Of a stretch of DNA of 64,000 nucleotides, positions 58,719-64,000 are shown piece by piece. Position numbers and translations under genes: made by a program. This DNA is from Neoechinorhynchus agilis (taxonomy: Eukaryota > Acanthocephala). The notes beneath the pieces are model-generated. The model had not been told where the DNA came from. It saw nothing but the letters and a program-made list of their open reading frames with translations, and searched no databases. The stretch is from contig CM121341.1 of NCBI GenBank assembly GCA_051530055.1, forward strand, positions 15,686,001 to 15,750,000. The letters are read 5' to 3'. Each line of letters begins with the position of its first letter. The stretch's first letter is position 1.

Positions 58719-61132
58719 TTATTCCTTTTTCTCATGTTCAGCATTTATTTGCCCTTGTGCCTCAACGTCCTCGATTCGGCGATCTCCAACAAGTCCAAAC
58801 TCATTAACCCGCGTGAAGTCAACTTTATAGATCCACATTTGGTAAAGATAAATAAAAAAGACAATATCGTCCCTGAAGCAACTAATCCGGTAAAGGATTG
58901 GTGTTTTGACAACAAAAGCAAAGATATCATCGACAAAAGTATTCAGTGCTTTATAGGTCATCATTCTCCATGGTAAATGAGCCACGGATTTTAGTTTGTA
59001 GTTTATGAACAGTTGTGGGGTCATCATGATGAACCCGAACGTTAAAAGAAATCCGTAGATCATTGATAGAAGCCAACTGTACCATCCTCGGTGTTCGTTG
59101 TATATCAAAGAGTAGATGGCATAGCTGCACACTAAAGGGAATAGTACCACTGACAGGTATTTGAACGCCGTCTGAAATTGAAGAGTGGAAAATTGGAGAT
59201 TATAAGTAGACAAAGGAGTCTAACCTTGTCGTATTCACTTGTGGACGAATCAACGTAAGACGATGTGAAACTCACTTTAACGGAATACGGAAACAACCCC
59301 TGTCTTCGATCAACCTAAAAGAAAAAACCTCAATATGCAGAAACGACAATGCTGTAAAAATTAAAGTAGTTCTATTGAATCCGATTGTTTTCGGACGCAC
59401 AGTATTGTGCGCATTCTTTACCCAAATGTTGTTTGTAAGTTAACAATCGGATTCAATGAAACTACTTTAATTTTTAATCTCCAAACATAAACAGTGGCAC
59501 ACCTTCTTTTTACGCATGGGATTACGGAAGAAGCTAATTTTTGTCAAATTTAACGTTTACCTTCACGTTCAAGCACTTTGGCACTTTCCAAATTTCCAAA
59601 AGGAATCCAAGAAACGCACTGATTCTAATCCCGAAATTGCTTTGATTATCGAAAACGTACAGCATCACAATAAGACTCGAGAATATATTGAAGAGCATAG
59701 ATCGTACGGAGAGTCCTTGAAGGTCGGTTTTGTTTCGCCAGAATTGGATATCATTTTTGAATGCAAGGAATTCGAAGAAGGTATGTGCTATGGACACAAT
59801 TACAGTGAGGACCAAAATGTAGATATTAGTTTCAAGAAGACTTTGCTTAATGAGATCTTGTCCGTCTAAGTCGACATCTTCACCACCGGCGGATAATACT
59901 GAAGACCACATGGGTTTCACTTCCTGACTTAAGTAAAGTTGAAGTTTCCATAGGCGTAATGGAGCGAAGATGAGGTTCAGATCGACTTCCTTTACGGTTT
60001 CGTTAAGCTCAAAATACTCGGAGTTCAGGTTCCAGTAATCGTTTAGGTCATGCGCAGATAATCTATGGTCTCTAAACAAAGAAGTTGATTCGGAATTTAA
60101 GGGACTATTTACCAGCAGAGCACGTTTATCTACGAACCCAACCTTTAAGAAGGTATAAAACTAAAAATTGTTTGTTTTCTGCGCTTAAAAATAGTCTGCT
60201 GATTTTGTCAAATAAAAACGGATGCTTTTGCATGTTCTGTTGATTTTGTTAAACTAACAAGCAGGAAATTAGAAAGTGACTACTGTCGGTTTGTGTCGTT
60301 TACAGAATCTTCTAATATCTACCTTGTCCCACATAAGTCCGCGGCGATTCTAGACTTGGGTGGAAGGCACCAGGAACTAATTAATCTTTCTCGAATCTAC
60401 AAAAACGTCCATTGAAATTATCCACACATGACATAGATAAACCATGGGAAAATAGGTTGTTTTCGACGCTAGTTTAACGTATCTATCGAATGGAGGAGCT
60501 AGTTTTGAAGCGGACCATTGTGTTTGATCGTCAATTATGTTGATGGTCATGTTTGGATGAAAAAACGAGAGTATCTCAACAACTTGTAGTTCGGCTTTAC
60601 GTTGGTATTCTTGATCATGATCGGTTTGTCCAGTTAAAAGGTTCTTTGTTTGATGATAGGACCTGCGTCGATATTTGTTTAGCTGTTTCGTCTGACAGAA
60701 GGCACTTTGTCGATCAAACGGGTTTCCGGATTCAGTGAAACAAGCGTGAACGTAAAAAGATCCATTGTTTTGAACATGTTCACTGAGTTTGACTTTTCCG
60801 GATTTCTTAAAAGAGCCGTCTTTCCCCTGTGAATAATCAGCGTACCTGATTTGCCTTTGTATCCAAAAAGGCTCGATCCCCGGCGCTAGTGTTTCTTCGT
60901 CACTTACAAATACAAACATATCGAATACTGTGCGTCGAGGAACGTATAAATTCTGAAGAAGATTGCTTCCCGCGTCGGACGGTTGAACAATTCGGTCCGG
61001 TTGGGGCCTGAACATCCTCATCACAAGATACGTTATGGCCAACTGAATGGCAATACGACGTATCTTGTCGAAAAGAGAATCTCTGGACTCGGCTCGTTGC
61101 GGCGCGCCATTCGTCGTGGGTGGCTCACTCAT
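58719..61132 (-). CDS. clptm1: CLPTM1 family multipass membrane protein
   Basis: CLPTM1 proteins are multipass ER/plasma-membrane proteins implicated in GABA-A receptor retention and lipid handling. Exon 1 (61132 to about 60410): IQLAITYLVMRMF, FDMFVFVSDEE, EHVQNNGSFYVHACFTESGN, FFHPNMTINIIDDQTQW, PPFDRYVKL. Exon 2 (about 60075-59561): NDYWNLNSEYFELNETV, LIFAPLRLWKLQLY, LLETNIYILVLTVIVSIAHT, FEFLAFKNDIQFWRNKTDL, LSVRSMLFN. Exon 3 (59314-59225, exactly 30 codons) and exon 4 (59171-58719): EHRGWYSWLLSMIYGFLLTF, FIMMTPQLFINYKLKSVAHL, PWRMMTYKALNTFVDDIFAF, CFRDDIVFFIYLYQMWIYKV. Introns 2 (246 bp, with a foldback) and 3 (53 bp) are phase 0; the exon 1-2 junction is unresolved. An AATAAA overlaps the stop codon. 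Probable first gene of a trans-spliced cluster. Confidence 0.92.
59356..59476. repeat. Foldback/MITE in CLPTM1 intron 2
   Basis: TAAAAATTAAAGTAGTTCTA with TTGAATCCGATTGTT is mirrored by AACAATCGGATTCAATGAAA and CTACTTTAATTTTTA; arms of about 35 bp and a loop of about 50 nt. It accounts for the unusual length of this intron. Confidence 0.7.
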
Positions 61133-61243
61133 GTCTTTTTTTTGTTCGTTCGTAAAAGTCTAAAATGTCTCCCTTAGGTAATTAGGCCTTCTTCCGTGTC
61201 TTCACGGTGCGAGAAATGTTGCCATATTGTGGGACGTTGAAAC

Positions 61244-61387
61244 ATGAAACGATCGGCTGATTTAACTGAAGAACAAAAGTCGAAGTTACTACGTTCAGAA
61301 GATGGATTTTATCGTGATATTGCGGATTTAGTCGAACATATTCTTGTCACGATCGAGACAATGAAGCGATCACGTCATCTGGGATGA
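61244..61387 (+). CDS. Possible small ORF, 47 aa
   Basis: MKRSADLTEEQKSKLLRSED and onward GFYRDIADLVEHILVTIET, ending KRSRHLG. Charged, helix-forming and protein-like. It starts about 110 bp from the CLPTM1 start on the opposite strand, suggesting a bidirectional promoter. It could be a first exon whose partner I cannot see, or the leader exon of TRMT10. Family unknown. Confidence 0.3.
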   Translation: MKRSADLTEEQKSKLLRSEDGFYRDIADLVEHILVTIETMKRSRHLG

Positions 61388-61547
61388 CGTTGTCAAATTT
61401 CGATTTTTATGTCTTGAATACTGATAATCCAGACATTATTTCGAAGAATTATCGTTCTACGACCTTCTTTTTTATCGAACCTATTCGTACATGGGTCCTA
61501 GTCTTTGTTAATTACCAAATAATGACAATGCTTGCCACTATTTCCCT

Positions 61548-61850
61548 ATTATCCAACGTGAAATATCCGAAATAAATTTAGTGTCAATTCAAATCTGAGC
61601 GTTGTTCTACCAATATAAAATTTCTGTTTAGTGAGAACCTAACCGTTTAACTTTGACAGCAAAAGATGCTGCTCGAGAATTTAAATCCCTTGGGTTATTG
61701 TGTTTGTGATGGGAAAAGAAACTTTCATTTGGTAGTTATACCTCGGATTTAAATTGACTAATTTATTTCTGACGTGAAATATCCGAAATAAATTTAGTGT
61801 CAATTCAAACCCGAGGAGTGGTATTACTACCAAAAGAAAGAATTTTAATG
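61548..61850. repeat. MITE family copies: one half and one full foldback
   Basis: CGTGAAATATCCGAAATAAA at 61557 begins a half copy. The full copy at 61715-61850 has CTTTCATTTGGTAGTTATAC plus CTCGGATTTAAATTGAC mirrored by GTCAATTCAAACCCGAGGAG plus TACCAAAAGAAAG. The TTTATTTCGGATATTTCAC core is also in the EEFSEC intron element. From 61851 to 62340 there is no other feature. Confidence 0.65.
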
Positions 61851-62394
61851 TTATCTCCTTGTTTGTTTTGCAATGCAAATAGAACCTTTGACTTTATTAC
61901 ACTTGGGGCATTGGCTAATGGTTATTTTAAAAAATTCACTATTGGGCATTAAATAGTGTCTCTCTCATATTTCCGAGGTCGAATAATTTCAGTATACAGC
62001 ACGAACTTTGAATTAGGAATTTCGATAAGGCTTACTCGTTTTTATTGTCGTTTCTTGAAAATATCAGTGGTCGCAAATCGCAACAAAAATGGGTTTATTC
62101 CGGATTATATGGGCTACAAGCCTTTATTTTTATCGTGTTGCAAACCAAATTCGTGAATTTTCGACTTTTTCAAAAAAGGGCAAACTTCCAAGTTTGTTTT
62201 CTTTTATTACTTTTTAAAAATGGATTAATGAATATGACTGAGAATTGTGATTTTTTATCGTCATTTCCCTTCTTTGATCTTTTTCTTGTTTTTGAACACC
62301 TCAAGACTAGATTTACGCACATTAGTAAATTTCCTCTTCTACTAGGCTGAAGACGTCATCCCGGGATAGAGCAATTAAGCGTGAACAATATGCG

Positions 62395-63048
62395 ATGACA
62401 CGGCACCCGAAATCAAGAGAAAAAAAGACCAAAAAGCGGAATCGGCCAAAAGCGGGATCGACTAAACCAACAGCGTGCAATACAATGGCGCAATCCGAAT
62501 GCCAACTTCGCATGGTTCTCGATTGTCAGTTTCAGCATTTGATGACCTATAAAGATCTTTTAGGATGCGCTCATCAGATCCGATATGTGTTTGCATGCAA
62601 CCGGCGTCTACAGAATCCCACTCAGCTTTTCCTAACCAATCTAGAACTCTCAATCGAGAGCATACTCGCACGTAGTAATGTTTACAATTGGGATATTCAT
62701 TTAAAAAAGGAAAATCTCTTGACTGTATTCGATGTGCCGAGATCTTCAATAGTCTATTTGACTCCCGATTCACCTAATGTTCTGGATCAACTGGACAAAG
62801 ATAAGGTTTACGTGATTGGATGTATCGTAGATCGTAATCTTTTTAAGAAAGTGTCCCTCAGATATGCCGAAGAACACGGACTCAGTCATGCCCGATTACC
62901 AATTCAAGAAAATGTTCCGAAACTTAAGAAATACGTTCTGACGATCGATCAAGTGTTCGGTATGTTAGCTACTTTTATTGAAACTGACCAGTGGTCCGAA
63001 GCCGTACGGAGACACGTGCCGATGCGGCTCGTTAACCATAGAAACTGA
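62395..63048 (+). CDS. trmt10a: tRNA (guanine-9) methyltransferase, TRMT10A-like
   Basis: TRMT10 enzymes are SPOUT-fold methyltransferases that make m1G9 in tRNA. A basic Lys/Arg-rich N-terminus (KSREKKTKKRNRPKAG) precedes the domain: RMVLDCQFQHLMTYKDLLGC, YVFACNRRLQNPTQLFLTN, SIVYLTPDSPNVLDQLDKDK, VYVIGCIVDRNLFKKVSLRY, HARLPIQE, YVLTIDQVFGMLATFIET, DQWSEAVRRHVPMR. All match TRMT10A in order. Most relatives read YVIGG(L/I)VD where this one has YVIGCIVD, so the second glycine is Cys; the aspartate is kept. A pyrimidine-rich acceptor (TTTCCTCTTCTACTAG) lies about 50 bp before this ATG and the frame stays open up to it, so an N-terminal exon or trans-splice leader is likely and the start may lie further upstream. 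Confidence 0.88.
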   Translation: MTRHPKSREKKTKKRNRPKAGSTKPTACNTMAQSECQLRMVLDCQFQHLMTYKDLLGCAHQIRYVFACNRRLQNPTQLFLTNLELSIESILARSNVYNWDIHLKKENLLTVFDVPRSSIVYLTPDSPNVLDQLDKDKVYVIGCIVDRNLFKKVSLRYAEEHGLSHARLPIQENVPKLKKYVLTIDQVFGMLATFIETDQWSEAVRRHVPMRLVNHRN

Positions 63049-63240
63049 TTTAGTTCTGATTTTTTAAATAACAGGATATCGTAGTGATCATTGCAGTTTC
63101 GAAGTGCACGATGGCAAGAACTTTTTTGTTGCCGGTTATATTGATTAATTGTTTTTTAAACCTTCCTTCCTCGGTTTTTTAGTTTTACTTCTTGGCATGA
63201 TACCATACCAATATCTTACATCAGAAAGGTGATTGAATCA

Positions 63241-63870
63241 CTTAGACTCATATGTGTGTGGTAATGAGTTTGTACATCCCTCCGGATTCTCAGATACCTC
63301 TCTTGCTGGGCTTTCGAGCTAACGTCCGTGGCTTGGTGTGAACGGGAGCTGGGAATTTCTAGCAAAACAGTCGCGGATTGGAATACGTACCTGCGTGAAG
63401 TGTGCGTATTTTCTGTAAAACAACAAAAACTGTGGAAAAATCGGAGGAGTGGGCAAAGTAGTTGAAGTAGACGAAACCTTGTTCTCCAAAAGGAAGAATA
63501 ACTCAAGAAGGATGTTGCCTCAACAGTGGGTGTTTGGAGGGTTGTGTAGGGATACCGGTTCAAACTGAACTGCAAAAACCCTACTCTTCCAACAAATACG
63601 GCTTAACGTTGAGCCAGAGTCAACAATTATTTCCGATTGTTGAAGGGCTACAGCACAGCTGAGCTGCAGAAAGCTCGCTTCACTCACATGACTGTCAATC
63701 ACAGTTATAATTTTGTGGACCAACAAACCGGAACGTGCACCCAGCAAGTCGAAAGAATGTGGGATTCCGCAAAATAGAGGAACAAACGGCACAGAGGAAC
63801 AGCCCGTCATCATTTAAAATCGTCGGCGGCAGTGCTGGCGGGAGGTCGAGCTCCCTTCGACATGATTCTT
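63241..63870 (+). mobile_element. Decayed Merlin-family (ISXO2/IS1016-like) DNA transposon
   Basis: Broken frames give SKTVADWNTYLREVC, then VVEVDETLFSKRKNNSRRML with QQWVFGGLCRDTGS, a gap region, then FTHMTVNHSYNFVDQQTGTC, TQQVERMWDSAK and NKRHRGTARHH. VEVDE (first catalytic acidic residue), WVFGG and VNHSxNFVD are hallmarks of the ISXO2-like transposase found in animal Merlin elements. Stops and frame changes throughout, so inactive. The 40-bp dispersed motif lies at its front. From 63871 to the window end the sequence is AT-rich with no feature. Confidence 0.7.
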
Positions 63871-64000
63871 CAAGACATCTATGCGTTCCGGACTGTTGCT
63901 TTGCACGATTAGCTTATGTTATTATTATAATTTTGTTGCTAAACAATAATATTTTCACTATATTTTGGTATATTTATTTATTAATAACCTAACGTCACTT

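Noticed and set aside
62395-63048. FCF1/UTP23 PIN-domain identity
   Set aside because: The basic N-terminus suggested it at first, but DSPNVLxxLD, VIGxxVDxN and ARLPI are TRMT10 motifs.

Overview
The window is nuclear DNA of an invertebrate animal. About a dozen conserved eukaryotic genes (WDR5, FIS1, glucosidase I, EEFSEC, NUDT9, TMED/p24, MRPS22, CLPTM1, TRMT10) lie in AT-rich, retroelement-laden intergenic DNA. Introns are very short (36, 41, 53, 56 and 72 nt measured here), and several start codons sit directly on or just after a splice acceptor with no preceding exon, including a tight same-strand gene cluster. This fits a compact worm-like animal with spliced-leader trans-splicing, a nematode being my best guess; the species cannot be fixed from the sequence.

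Layout. 0-2.6 kb: a short acidic ORF, one copy of a dispersed repeat and LINE tails. 2.6-4.6 kb: a secreted leucine-rich-repeat protein. 4.8-7.6 kb: Penelope-like (PLE) ends in inverted arrangement beside a frameshifted ubiquitin-hydrolase pseudogene. 7.8-10.4 kb: a broken Ty3/Gypsy fossil preceded by the second repeat copy. 10.4-15.1 kb: LINE and endonuclease-domain fragments around an intact FIS1 and its first pseudogene. 15-20.3 kb: two orphan membrane proteins, a foldback element, an internally deleted LINE and WDR5. 21.8-29.5 kb: a second FIS1 pseudogene, a PLE, and the glucosidase I gene flanked by two near-identical LIM genes in inverted orientation. 30.3-32.7 kb: a hairpin and a divergent selenocysteine elongation factor. 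33.8-37 kb: a knot of PLE and LINE pieces. 39.5-41.5 kb: a small acidic protein with a DSGxxS motif, and NUDT9. 42-55.9 kb: almost all mobile DNA, including the longest LINE copy (44-48.7 kb) with another retroelement nested in it and a 445-bp (ATT)n tract. 56.6-61.1 kb: TMED, MRPS22 and CLPTM1, all on the minus strand and probably co-transcribed. 62.3-63.9 kb: TRMT10 and a decayed Merlin DNA transposon.

Mobile DNA falls into a few families: (1) an APE-type CR1/Jockey-like LINE; (2) a second non-LTR family whose C-terminus carries a C-x-C...H-x3-C knuckle and an RPDG...WDATCVDT motif, read here as a restriction-like endonuclease (RLE); (3) GIY-YIG-bearing PLEs; (4) one Gypsy fossil; (5) Merlin; (6) several foldback/MITE families. 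Family 2 is the least conventional item, with at least nine fragments in 64 kb.

The host genes are mostly housekeeping: ER quality control and secretory trafficking (glucosidase I, TMED, CLPTM1), mitochondria (FIS1, MRPS22, NUDT9), tRNA and translation (TRMT10, EEFSEC), and chromatin (WDR5).
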